From positions 68,436,025 to 68,500,024 of the forward strand of contig NC_087064.1 in NCBI RefSeq assembly GCF_963678635.1: DNA of 64,000 nucleotides, written 5' to 3'. The translations under genes were made by a program, and so were the position numbers. Shown here piece after piece: positions 53,796-64,000 of this stretch. Source of the stretch: Symsagittifera roscoffensis (taxonomy: Eukaryota; Xenacoelomorpha; Acoela; Convolutidae). The notes under the pieces were generated by a model. It had not been told where the DNA came from. It did not search any database and was given only the letters and a program-made list of their open reading frames with translations. Within the stretch, counting starts at the first letter, position 1; every line of letters starts with the position of its first letter.

Positions 53796-54439
53796 GACGT
53801 CGTCTGGACCATATGATTCGGTGTACCTGCTATCTACTCTTATCGATTTTCCAACGCCTTATGTCAGTAGCCCTCTGATCGCAATCGATAGTGTTTGAGG
53901 ACTATGAGAGCGTAAATATTTCACATATACATCTATGTTGATCAGTCCACATCTAGATGCACAGTCCGCTTATACATCTACGGTGATTATTGACTTTATT
54001 CTCGCCCCACTTTTCTTGATCCCGAACGTCTTCCCGGTTTCTATATTCAAATATTGCGATTGCTCCTGATCTTGAGAGTTCGCTTGTGTCAGGTTTAGTT
54101 TTTACTACTGACAATGTTTCGCCTTTTTGCTGTTTTTCTATTTCCTGTCTCAGCCTCTGTTCAACTTCTTTCGTACCCAGACATTGTTTAACTTTGCTTG
54201 TGGTATCTGCTGCTGCTGCTTTCTGGTAATTTATCTCCAGCGCTTTTTGTCTTCTTTATTTTTGGTTTTCTTCTCTTCGGTTACCACTAGTAAGGGTTTC
54301 ATCGACAATTCATCTTTTTTTTACATCCTTATTTTTCAAGTCATTTCCTGCTTGTCTATTTCTGGTGTTCTGTACAGTTGCTAGCTCTAACTTGTGTTTC
54401 GGATATTTCTGATTCTTTACGGCTACCCAAGATAGAGGG

Positions 54440-54620
54440 CTGCCCAAGTTCTGAAGTGACCTTCCTGGCTAGAGAAGAAACATCTAGCGCCAGCTTTGAA
54501 TATCAAGCCACTGTAGAATTCATGCTCTTCCATCTGGTTCAAATCAGGCCTTCCATCTTTGCTTTAAAAGGTGCGATCTGTTATGTGACAATCTGCTGAC
54601 CCACAATTCGCGCGCAATCT
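54440..54620 (-). pseudogene. gag nucleocapsid zinc knuckles, degenerate
   Basis: Two CCHC-like knuckles: CANCGSADCHITD and CFFSSQEGHFRT. Frame breaks lie between them, and the second has lost a metal ligand (Cys to Ser). The same pair returns at about 59420-59600. Confidence 0.6.
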
Positions 54621-54638
54621 GCGCTTGACCATGTCGTC

Positions 54639-57600
54639 TCTCGGCTTGTACCAAGTCAGCCCTTGCTGTCGGCTCCCCCTTTGAAGATTTTGGCCTTGAT
54701 TTCATGAAACTGTATCCTCAGGTTCCTGCCTCATTTCTTCTGGGGTTAGTGCATTATCTTTCTATAGCGTATAATAGGTTGCCAAAATTGTTCTAAATTT
54801 GTCACTCTTCACCTTGTCGATGAACTAAATTTCGAAGCAATACTTGAGTTCCTCCTGTTAGTGGACTCCTCCGGATCACTTCTCCTTCTTAAGCTCTCTA
54901 GATTATCCAGAAATTGATCGATCGTTTCGTCATCCCTTTGCCTCCTCTTTTTGAGCCTCTTCATTGCTTGATGTCCCTTCATTCAAGAGCCGAAACGGTT
55001 CAAAAGTACTTCGAAAATCTTGTCTGCTGTATTACGTTCTTTTTCTTTCTTTGCTACCGCGCACCACTTCAGTGCTGTGCTCTCCAGATTACTTAGTATC
55101 GCTGTGCAAATCTGTTTTTCATCATTCAAGTTATACTGCCCTAGATATAGCCTCCTTACCTCGACCCATGCATCAATGCAGCCGTCCGAATCGTTCTTGA
55201 ATTCTTTGGGTTTCTTGAAGGTTTCCTCGATTGGCCGCCTCCTCTTTCGCTTGACTCCGTGTTTCTTGTGGCAAATCCTTAATGTGTCTTATTCATCAAT
55301 TCTCAAGTATTTGCCCTAGTTATGGCATCTGCTGCCTTTGATTCCCTTGCCATTCTTGATAAGGCGGACACCGTTCCAAAGATCTTGCTTTTGCCGGTCC
55401 CATTTATCATCTCTTCTTTATCTTTCAGTCTCATCCCCACCATGTCAGCAATTCTCTCCGAGAAGGATGTCTTCTTCGGCTTGGAGTTGTCTTTATTTTT
55501 TTTCTGGGGTGTTGCCAGTGATCTCAGTACCATTGCCCATTGGCGAGAACTTGATTGTTTTTGCTTCTCGCTCATCAGTGTTTGGCATTGGTGTTGATTC
55601 CATCGTTTTTTTCTCGACGTCGTCAATACTTTGCTCAGGTGAACCTGAATCAATTTCTGCGATGAGTGCACTCTTTCGTTTCTCATTTTTTCCCATATCG
55701 TCTCTCGGCTTGTACCAAGTCAACCCTTGCTGTCGGCTCCCCCTTTGAAGATTTTGGCCTTGATTTCATGAAACTGTATCCTCAGGTTCCTGCCTCATTT
55801 CTTCTGGGGTTAGTGCATTATCTTTCTATAGCGTATAATAGGTTGCCAAAATTGTTCTAAATTTGTCACTCTTCACCTTGTCGATGAACTAAATTTCGAA
55901 GCAATACTTGAGTTCCTCCTGTTAGTGGACTCCTCCGGATCACTTCTCCTTCTTAAGCTCTCTAGATTATCCAGAAATTGATCGATCGTTTCGTCATCCC
56001 TTTGCCTCCTCTTTTTGAGCCTCTTCATTGCTTGATGTCCCTTCATTCAAGAGCCGAAACGGTTCAAAAGTACTTCGAAAATCTTGTCTGCTGTATTACG
56101 TTCTTTTTCTTTCTTTGCTACCGCGCACCACTTCAGTGCTGTGCTCTCCAGATTACTTAGTATCGCTGTGCAAATCTGTTTTTCATCATTCAAGTTATAC
56201 TGCCCTAGATATAGCCTCCTTACCTCGACCCATGCATCAATGCAGCCGTCCGAATCGTTCTTGAATTCTTTGGGTTTCTTGAAGGTTTCCTCGATTGGCC
56301 GCCTCCTCTTTCGCTTGACTCCGTGTTTCTTGTGGCAAATCCTTAATGTGTCTTATTCATCAATTCTCAAGTATTTGCCCTAGTTATGGCATCTGCTGCC
56401 TTTGATTCCCTTGCCATTCTTGATAAGGCGGACACCGTTCCAAAGATCTTGCTTTTGCCGGTCCCATTTATCATCTCTTCTTTATCTTTCAGTCTCATCC
56501 CCACCATGTCAGCAATTCTCTCCGAGAAGGATGTCTTCTTCGGCTTGGAGTTGTCTTTATTTTTTTTCTGGGGTGTTGCCAGTGATCTCAGTACCATTGC
56601 CCATTGGCGAGAACTTGATTGTTTTTGCTTCTCGCTCATCAGTGTTTGGCATTGGTGTTGATTCCATCGTTTTTTTCTCGACGTCGTCAATACTTTGCTC
56701 AGGTGAACCTGAATCAACTTCTGCGATGAGTGCACTCTTTCGTTTCTCATTTTTTCCCATATCGTCTCTCGGCTTGTACCAAGTCAACCCTTGCTGTTGG
56801 CTTCCCCTTTGAAGATTTTGGTCTTTGATTTCATGAAAATGTATCCTCAGATTCGTGCCTCATTTCTTCTTGGGTTAGTGCATTATCTTTCGATAGCGTA
56901 TAATAGGTTGCCAACATTTTTCTAAAGTCGTCACTCTTCACTCTGTCGATGAACTGAATTTCGAAGCAATACTTGAGTTACCCCTGTTAGTGGACTCCTC
57001 CGGATCACTTCTTCTTCTTAAGCTCTCTAGATTATCCAGAAATCGATCAATCGTTTCGTCATCCCTTTGCCTCTTCTTTTTGCCTCATCATTGCTTGATG
57101 TCCCTTCATTCAGGAGCAAAAATGGTTCAGCAGTACTTCGAAAATGTTGTCCGCTGTATTACTTTCTTTTTCTTTCTTTGCTACCACATACTTCAGTGCT
57201 GTGCTCTCCAGATTATTTAGTATCGCTGTGCAAATATGTCTCTCATCATTCAACTTATCCTGCCCAAGATATAGCCTCATTACCTCGACTCATGCGTCAA
57301 TGCAGCCGTCCGAATCGTCCTTGAAATCTTTGGTTTCTTGGAGGTTTCCTCGATAGGCCGCCTCCTCTTTCGCTTGACTCCGTGTTTCTTATGGCAATTC
57401 CTTCATGTGTCTTATTCATCAATTCTCAAGTATTTGCCCTAGTCATGGCATCTGCTGCCTTTGATTTCCTTGCCATTCTTGATAAGGCGGAAACCTGGTC
57501 TTCCTTTTGCCGGTCCCATTTATCATCTCTTCTTTATCTTTCGGTCTCATCCCCACCATGTCAGCATTTCTCTCCGTGAAGAATGTCTTCTTCGGCTTGG

Positions 57601-57806
57601 AATCGTCTTATATATTTTCTGGGGTGTTGCAAGTGATCTCAGTACCATTGCCCATTGGCGAGAACTCAATTGTTTTTGTTTCTCGCTCATCAGTGTTTGG
57701 CATTGGTGTTGATTCCATTGTTTTTTTCTCGACGTCGTCAATACTTTGCTCAGGTGACTCTGGATCAACTTCTGCGATGAGTGCACTCTTTCGTTTCTCA
57801 TTTTTT
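54639..57806 (-). repeat. Three tandem 1.06-kb gag units, block I
   Basis: Units 54639-55702, 55703-56766 and 56767-57806. Units 1 and 2 have exactly 1064 bp and are almost identical; unit 3 is more diverged and shorter. Each encodes (minus) a Ty3-type capsid stretch with FEVLLNRFGS and QRDDETIDQFLDNLESLRRR, and a charged N-terminal linker with SALIAEVDSGSPEQSIDDVE. Confidence 0.85.
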
Positions 57807-57911
57807 TCTTCAGTTGCATACTTTATCTGTTGCTGTTCTTTGTTACTCCGCGTACTCAGCGCTAACTGAAACATTACTCTTCTTTAATCTCGGCATCGTT
57901 ATCACCAGTGT

Positions 57912-58515
57912 CCGTCTTGACTGTCCCAATGGACGATTTCGCTTTGGCCCCACCCAGATTTTTCTGGTTACGACACTCTTGTTTTCTTCATACTCTCTAT
58001 TCACAATTCTAGTTAAAAATTTGTTATCTTCACTACTGTTCTGGAAATGGGAAAATTTAACTTATCGGTTTCATAAAAAAACTATCTCCGAACACCCCCA
58101 CTCAATCCGGCAAGACCACCTACTTTATCTCGAAATTACAAAGATTAAACTTCGCATTTCCATCCTGTTTTGTGTCTTTATTGCAGTCAGTACTGATTTT
58201 GGTTAATATGATGTAACCAAATCGACGATGCCGATTGTTTGGTTTTTGTAATGAGACCACCTTTTTACAATTTCCAACCACAGCTTTATCTTAATTAACT
58301 CTCCTTTCTAACCTCCCCCCTTGATATCCCCCACTTAAATGAAAAACCTCTTACGCGCGATGGGTGCTAAACCACTCACGGAAAATCCCGTATAACTTGT
58401 TTCGAAGCTCTGCTCCATTAAAACCGTTTGCTCAAGTCGAAAAAAGTTCGGGGAACCGCTTAGTCATTTTTATAACTATCTCCTGGAGTATAAGTGGGTT
58501 GTTAATGATACCCGT
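57912..58515. other. 604-bp segment present in block I, absent from block II
   Basis: Block II joins the equivalents of 57911 and 58516 directly (junction near 62782), so this stretch is either an insertion in block I or a deletion in block II. It contains T-rich and C-rich leader-like sequence and no clear splice or transposon ends. Confidence 0.7.
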
Positions 58516-59064
58516 TCGAACAAACAGCACATCCCGGTGATTTCCTCCAGAAGTCACGCTGCACTGGTCACATTTCTGGTAGCCTCTATCAGTAGTGTCC
58601 TTCCTTGATTCCCAGGACTTCAGTCCTTTGAACACTTTCACTATCCAAGTGGTCACCTTTCCCAGTGAAGTCTCCCATTTTTTATCCAAGGCTGCAAAGC
58701 AATGTGAAAACCATTTCAATGCCCCAAGTTCGGGCAATTTCGATCGAAACGATTGATTTTATTGTTAAACAGTATAACTATACTATCTATTATTATAAAA
58801 ACCCCATCCATCTAATCTGGAAATCAATGTCGCTGTATCGTTTTTATATTTTTCTGTTTTTTTTTCCTGTTTCGTTTTTTTTTGTTTCATTTTTGTCTTT
58901 TACCCGTTTTTGTTTCCCTAATGGCCCCCATACTCGGTTAGCTAAGCCTCGTTTCCGAAAACCCAACTAAATTATTTTCACATGTTCTACCAAAAAACTA
59001 TCACGGTACGACCAGAAGTTGGAAACGTTCCAGTTGAACCGTACCACCGGTACTCTAGAATGGG

Positions 59065-62000
59065 CTTGAGTCAGGTTTAGCTCTAACTACTGACAATGTT
59101 TCGCCTTTTTGCTGTTTTTCTATTTCCTGTCTCAGCCTCTGTTCAACTTCTTTCGTACCCAGACATTGTTTAACTTTGCTTGTGGTATCTGCTGCTGCTG
59201 CTTTCTGGTAACTTATCTCCAGCGTTCTTTGTCTTCTTTTTTTTGGTTTTCTTCTCCTCGGTTACCACTAGTAAGGGTTTCATCGACAATTCATCTTTTT
59301 TTACATCCTTATTTTGCAAGTCATTTTCTGCTTGTCTATTTCTGGTGTTCTGTACAGTTGCTAGCTCTAACTTGTGTTCCGGATATTTCTGATTCTTTAC
59401 GGCTACCCAAGATAGAGGGCTGCCCAAGTTCTGAAGTGACCTTCCTGGCTAGAGAAAAAACATCTAGCGCCAGCTTTGATTATCAAGCCACTGTAGAATT
59501 CATGCTCTTCCATCTGGTTCAAATCAGGCCTTTCATCTTTGCTTTAAAAGGTGCGATCTGTTATGTGACGATCTCCTGACCCACAATTCGCGCACAATCT
59601 GCGCTTGCCCATGTCGTCTCTCGGCTTGTACCAAGTCAACCCTTGCTGTCGGCTCCCCCTTTGAAGATTTTGGTCTTTGATTTCATGAAAATGTATCCTC
59701 AGGTTCCTGCCTCATTTCTTCTGGGGTTAGTGCATTATCTTTCTATAGCGTATAATAGGTTGCCAAAATTGTTCTAAATTTGTCACTCTTCACCTTGTCG
59801 ATGAACTGAATTTCGAAGCAATACTTGAGTTCCTCCTGTTACTGGACTCCTCTGGATCACTTCTCCTTCTTAAGCTCTCTAGATTATCCAGAAATTGATC
59901 GATCGTTTCGTCATCCCTTTGCCTCCTCTTTTTGAACCTCTTCATTGCTTGATGTCCCTTCATTAAAGAGCCGAAACGGTTCAAAAGTACTTCGAAAATC
60001 TTGTCTGCTGTATTACGTTCTTTTTCTTTCTTTGCTACCGCGCACTTCAGTGCTGTGCTCTCCAGATTACTTAGTATCGCTGTGCAAATATGTTTTTCAT
60101 CATTCAAGTTATACTGCCCTAGATATAGCCTCCTTACCTCGACCCATGCGTTAATGCAGCCGTCCGAATCGTTCTTGAAGTCTTTGGGTTTCTTGAAGGT
60201 TTCCTCGATTGGCCGCCTCCTCTTTCGCTTGACTCCGTGTTTCTTGTGGCAAATACTTAATGTGTCTTATTCATCAATTCTCAAGTATTTGCCCTAGTTA
60301 TGTCATCTGATGCCTTTGATTCCCTTGCCATTCTTGATAAGATGGACACCGTTCCAAAGGTCTTGCTTTTGCCGGTCCCATTTATCATCTCTTCTTTATC
60401 TTTCAGTCTCATCCCCACCAAGTCAGCAATTCTCTCCGTGAAGGATGTCTTCTTCGGCTGGGAATTGTCTTTTATTTTTTTTCTGGGGTGTTGCCAGTGA
60501 TCTCACTACCATTGCCCATTGGCGAGAACTCGATTGTTTTTGCTTTTCGCTCATCAGTCTTTGGCATTGGTGTTGATTCCATGTTTTTTCTCGACGTCGT
60601 CAATACTTTGCTCAGGTGACTCTGGATCAACTTCTGCGATGAGTGCACTCTTTCGTTTCTCATTTTTTCCCAAGTTGTCTCTCGGCTTGTGACAGGTCAA
60701 CCCTTGCTGTCGGCTCCCCCTTTGAAGATTTTGGTCTTTGATTTCATGAAAATGAATCCTCAGATTCCTGCCTCATTTCTTCTGTTCTTCTGGGGTTAGT
60801 GCATTATCTTTCGATAGCGTATAATAGGTTGCCAACATTGTTCTAAATTCATCACTCTTCGCCTTGTCGATGAACTGAATTTCGAAGCAATACTTGAGTT
60901 CCTCCTGTTAGTGGACTCCTCCGGATCACTTCTCCTTCTTAAGCTCTCTAGATTATCCAGAAATTGATCGATCGTTTCGTCATCCCTTTGCCTCCTCTTT
61001 TTGATCCTCATCATTGCTTGATATCCCTTCATTCATGAGCCGAAACGGTTCAAAAGTACTTCGAAAATCTTGTCTGCTGTATTACGTTCTTTTTCTTTCT
61101 TTGCTACCACATACTTCAGTGCTGTGCTCTCCCGATTACTTAGTATCGCTGTGCAAATATGTCTCTCATCATTCAAGTTATCCTGCCCAAGATATAGCCT
61201 CCTTACCTTGACCCATGCGTCGATGCAGCCGTCCAAATCGTTCTTGAATTCTTTGGGTTTCTTAAAGGTTTCCTCGATTGGCCGCCTCCTCTTTCGCGTG
61301 ACTCCGTGTTTCTTTTGGCAAATCCTTAATGTGTCTTATTCATCAATTCTCAAGTATTTGCCCTAGTTATGTCATCTGCTGCCTTTGATTCCCTTGCCAT
61401 TCTTGATAAGATGGACACCGTTCCAAAGGTCTTGCTTTTGCCGGTCCCATTTATCATCTTTTCTTTATCTTTCCGTCTCATCCCCACCATGTCAGCAATT
61501 CTCTCCGTGAAGGATGTCTTCTTCGGCTTGGAATTGTCTTTTGTTTTTTTTTCTGGTGTGTTGCCAGTGATCTCAGTACCATTGCCCATTGGCGAGAACT
61601 CGATTGTTTTTGCTTCTCGCTCATCAGTGTTTGGCATTGGTGTTGGTTCCATCGTTTTTTCTCGACGTCGTCAATACTTTGCTCAGGTGACTCTGGATCA
61701 ACTTCTGCGATGAGTGCACTCCTTCGTTTCTCATTTTTTCCCATGTCGTCTCGCGGCTTGTACCAAGTCAACCCTTGCTGTCGGCTCCCACTTTGAAGAT
61801 TTTGGTCTTTGATTTCATGAAAACGTATCCTCAGATTCCTGCCTCAATTCTTCTGGGGTTAGTGCATTATCTTTCGATAGCGTATAATAGGTTGCCATTA
61901 TTGTTCTAAATTCGTCACTCTTCACCTTGTCGATGAACTGAATTTCGAAGCAATACTTGAGTTCCTTCTGTTAGTGGACTCCTCCGGATCACTTCTCCTT

Positions 62001-63330
62001 CTTAAGCTCTCTAGCTTATCCAGAAATTGATCGATCGTTTCGTCATCCCTTTGCCTCCTCTTTTTGAACCTCATCATTGCTTGATGTACCTTCATTCAAG
62101 AGCCGAAACGGTTCAAAAGTACTTCGAAAATCTTGTCTGCTGTATTACGTTCTTTTTCTTTCTTTGCTACCGCGCACTTCAGTGCTGTGCTCTCCAGATT
62201 ACTTAGTATCGCTGTGCAAATATGTTTTTCATCATTCAAGTTATACTGCCCTAGATATAGCCTCCTTACCTCGACCCATGCGTCAATGCAGCCGTCCGAA
62301 TCGTTCTTGAAGTCTTTGGGTTTCTTGAAGGTTTCCTCGATTGGCCGCCTCCTCTTTCGCTTGACTCCGTGTTTCTTGTGGCAAATCCTTAATGTGTCTT
62401 ATTCATCAATTCTCAAGTATTTGCCCTAGTTATGTCATCTGCTGCCTTTGATTTCCTTGCCATTCTTGATAAGGCGGAAACCTGGTCTTCCTTTTGCCGG
62501 TCCCATTTATCATCTCTTCTTTATCTTTCGGTCTCATCCCCACTATGTCAGCAATTCTCTCCATGAAAAAGTTTCTTCGGCTTGGAATCGTCTTTTATTT
62601 TTTCTGTGGTGTTGCCAGTGATCTCAGTACCATTGCCCATTGGCGAGAACTCTATTGTTTTTGCTTCTCGCTCATCAGTGTTTGGCATTGGTGTTGATTC
62701 CATCTTTTTTGTTACTCCGCGTACTCAGCGCTAACTGAAACATTACTCTTCTTTAATCTCGGCATCGTTATCACCAGTGTCGAACAAACAGCACATCCCG
62801 GTGATTTCCTCCAGAAGTCACGCTGCACTGGTCACATTTCTGGTAGCCTCTATCAGTAGTGTCCTTCCTTGATTCCCAGGACTTCAGTCCTTTGAACACT
62901 TTCACTATCCAAGTAGTCACCTTTCCCAGTGAATTCTCCCATTATTTATCCAAGGTTGCAAAGCAATGTAAAAACCATTTCAATGCCCCAAGTTCGGGCA
63001 ATTTCGATCGAAACGATTGATTTTATTGTTAAACAGTATAACTATACTATCTATTATTATAAAAACCCCATCCATCTAATCTGGAAATCAAAGTCGCTGT
63101 ATCGTTTTTATATTTTTCTGGTTTTTTTTCCTGTTTCGTTTTTTTTGTTTCGTTTTATGTCTTTTACCCGTTTTTTGTTTCCCTTATGGCCCCCATACTC
63201 GGTTAGCTAAGCCTCGTTTCCGAAAACCCACCTAAAACATTTTCACATGTTCTACCAAAAACTATCACGGTACGACCAGAAGTTGGAAACGTTTCAGTTG
63301 AACCGTACCACCGGTACTCTAGAATGGGCA
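59065..63330 (-). mobile_element. LTR-retrotransposon gag/leader block II
   Basis: Second copy of block I. Contains zinc-knuckle part (59420-59600), three gag units (59619-60679, 60680-61750, 61751-62703), gag start at 62757 and leader up to GCCCATTCTAGAG at 63329. The right limit agrees with 59066 in block I. It lacks the 604-bp leader piece and about 130 bp near 62703. Confidence 0.75.
59619..62703 (-). repeat. Three tandem gag units, block II
   Basis: Unit starts 59619, 60680 and 61751 (lengths about 1061, 1071 and 950 bp). The middle unit keeps the longest open gag-linker frame (61652-61350). Units differ from one another by scattered substitutions and small indels, more than units 1 and 2 of block I. 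Confidence 0.85.
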
Positions 63331-63381
63331 TGTAGACCGCTGCTGAGTCTAGTGGGTTCAATCTCGTAGTCATGATTTCGC

Positions 63382-63428
63382 AAAACACCCAGGAGTGCCA
63401 TAAAACACCCAGGAGTGCCATAAAACAC
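63382..63428. repeat. Tandem 20-bp repeat, 2.3 copies
   Basis: AAAACACCCAGGAGTGCCAT at 63382-63401 and 63402-63421, perfect, followed by AAAACAC. Confidence 0.95.
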
Positions 63429-63429
63429 T

Positions 63430-64000
63430 AATAACTGCATAACTCCACAAATGAAGTTAAGAGAAAAAGGCCCTATAACCATTGGCTCAAGGGTCAGGGA
63501 CTTTATCTCTTGTGTTGTTGTACCTTCTTCTGTCGGAGCTAATTCGTTCCGCTTAAGACATGGGACTACAAAATCGTGTTAAGCTTTAAGGCCATCACTC
63601 AAAAACTCCCCACTCTAGAAATAAGAACTTCCCATGGCTAGGTCTCTGATCACCTAAGACACGCGAACGCCATTAAAAACAGGGTTGGAAACTCAAGTAT
63701 ACCTTTAGTTTTTTTTAGATAGTGGACCTTTGATCCAATTCAGATGAATCAACCTAAGACCCGCCTTATCTCAACTTGGCCGTGTAAAATACACCCAAGA
63801 AAAGAGACTCAGTACCCACATAGTGACGCTATTCTAGAACCAAGTGAATAGTGTAACTAAAGCTACTCTACAAAATAGAAGAAATAACTAGTTTTACTTC
63901 TGATAGTTTTTTTTCTTGATCATTGAATCGCTTCTCTCGTCGACCTGTTCAGTCAAGTTTTTCCTTACTCCAGTAATAACGCTCTCTCAATAGCTCTCGT
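63430..64000. other. Unassigned end of window
   Basis: I see no gene, RNA or repeat with identifiable limits; it flanks the retrotransposon block. Confidence 0.35.

Larger units (their letters stand above)
54084..59064 (-). mobile_element. LTR-retrotransposon gag/leader block I
   Basis: Minus-strand order: leader (59060-57890), gag start MPRLKKSNVSVSAEYAE at 57889, three gag repeat units (57806-54639), zinc-knuckle part (54620-54440, CANCGSADCH and CFFSSQEGHF), Lys-rich tail. In the second knuckle a Cys is replaced by Ser. Block II repeats the same order with about 4.98-kb offset. Stops and frameshifts occur in every unit, so no Gag is intact. Confidence 0.75.

Noticed and set aside
54914-62429. 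Many repeated plus-strand frames of 60-136 codons
   Set aside because: They are antisense to the gag units, as shown by the capsid, knuckle and protease motifs on the minus strand.
1-64000. CRISPR array, phage, operon or bacterial defence system
   Set aside because: No spaced direct-repeat array, no ribosome-binding sites and no tightly packed genes; introns, polyA signal and animal gene families show eukaryotic DNA.

Overview
This is a stretch of AT-rich animal nuclear DNA. It holds split genes with introns from 70 bp to over 10 kb and is dominated by transposable-element remnants. There is no operon, CRISPR array, plasmid gene or rRNA. Two genes can be named from conserved motifs. One is NELFA, a subunit of negative elongation factor (minus strand, 28506 to 20721, nine exons). 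The other is IBA57, the mitochondrial iron-sulfur assembly factor (minus strand, 47077 to 35146, three exons). A third gene of at least six exons (36391-42081, plus strand) codes for a protein I do not recognise and lies entirely inside the 10.5-kb second intron of IBA57, on the opposite strand. A probable small two-exon gene (48353-49358, plus) lies upstream of IBA57. NELF genes point to a metazoan; nematodes such as C. elegans lack them.

Layout. 1-1572 and about 8029-9595 are two related Ty3/gypsy-like LTR-element remnants (minus strand); the second also keeps a damaged integrase at 6790-7600. 9.6-20.7 kb is gene-poor and packed with dispersed repeats, tRNA-derived SINEs and two MITEs (19182-19353 and 19424-19879). 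20.7-28.5 kb is NELFA; 28.5-35.1 kb is repeats; 35.1-47.1 kb is IBA57 with the nested gene and a MITE (39249-39714). 48532-48963 is a clean hAT-type MITE with an 8-bp target duplication. 49.5-63.3 kb is a retrotransposon graveyard on the minus strand: a polyprotein with an SGNH-esterase-like domain, a retropepsin remnant, and a gag region amplified as a 1.06-kb unit repeated three times inside a 5-kb block that is itself duplicated.

Most notable signal: splicing. Eleven introns of the three main genes are GT-AG, but four cannot be closed in frame with GT-AG and fit G*-AG (GC-AG, GG-AG, GA-AG). One of these (IBA57 intron 1) has 12-bp inverted repeats at its ends and another (NELFA intron 3) lies between two copies of the palindrome GTTGCAAC, so these short introns look like former MITE-type insertions. 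Permissive G*-AG splicing and genomes swollen by SINEs and MITEs are both known from appendicularian (larvacean) tunicates. That makes a larvacean-like chordate my leading but unproven guess for the source.

The genes do not form a pathway together. NELFA acts in promoter-proximal pausing of RNA polymerase II, and IBA57 acts in mitochondrial [4Fe-4S] cluster maturation. The nested arrangement means IBA57 and the unknown gene could interfere transcriptionally.
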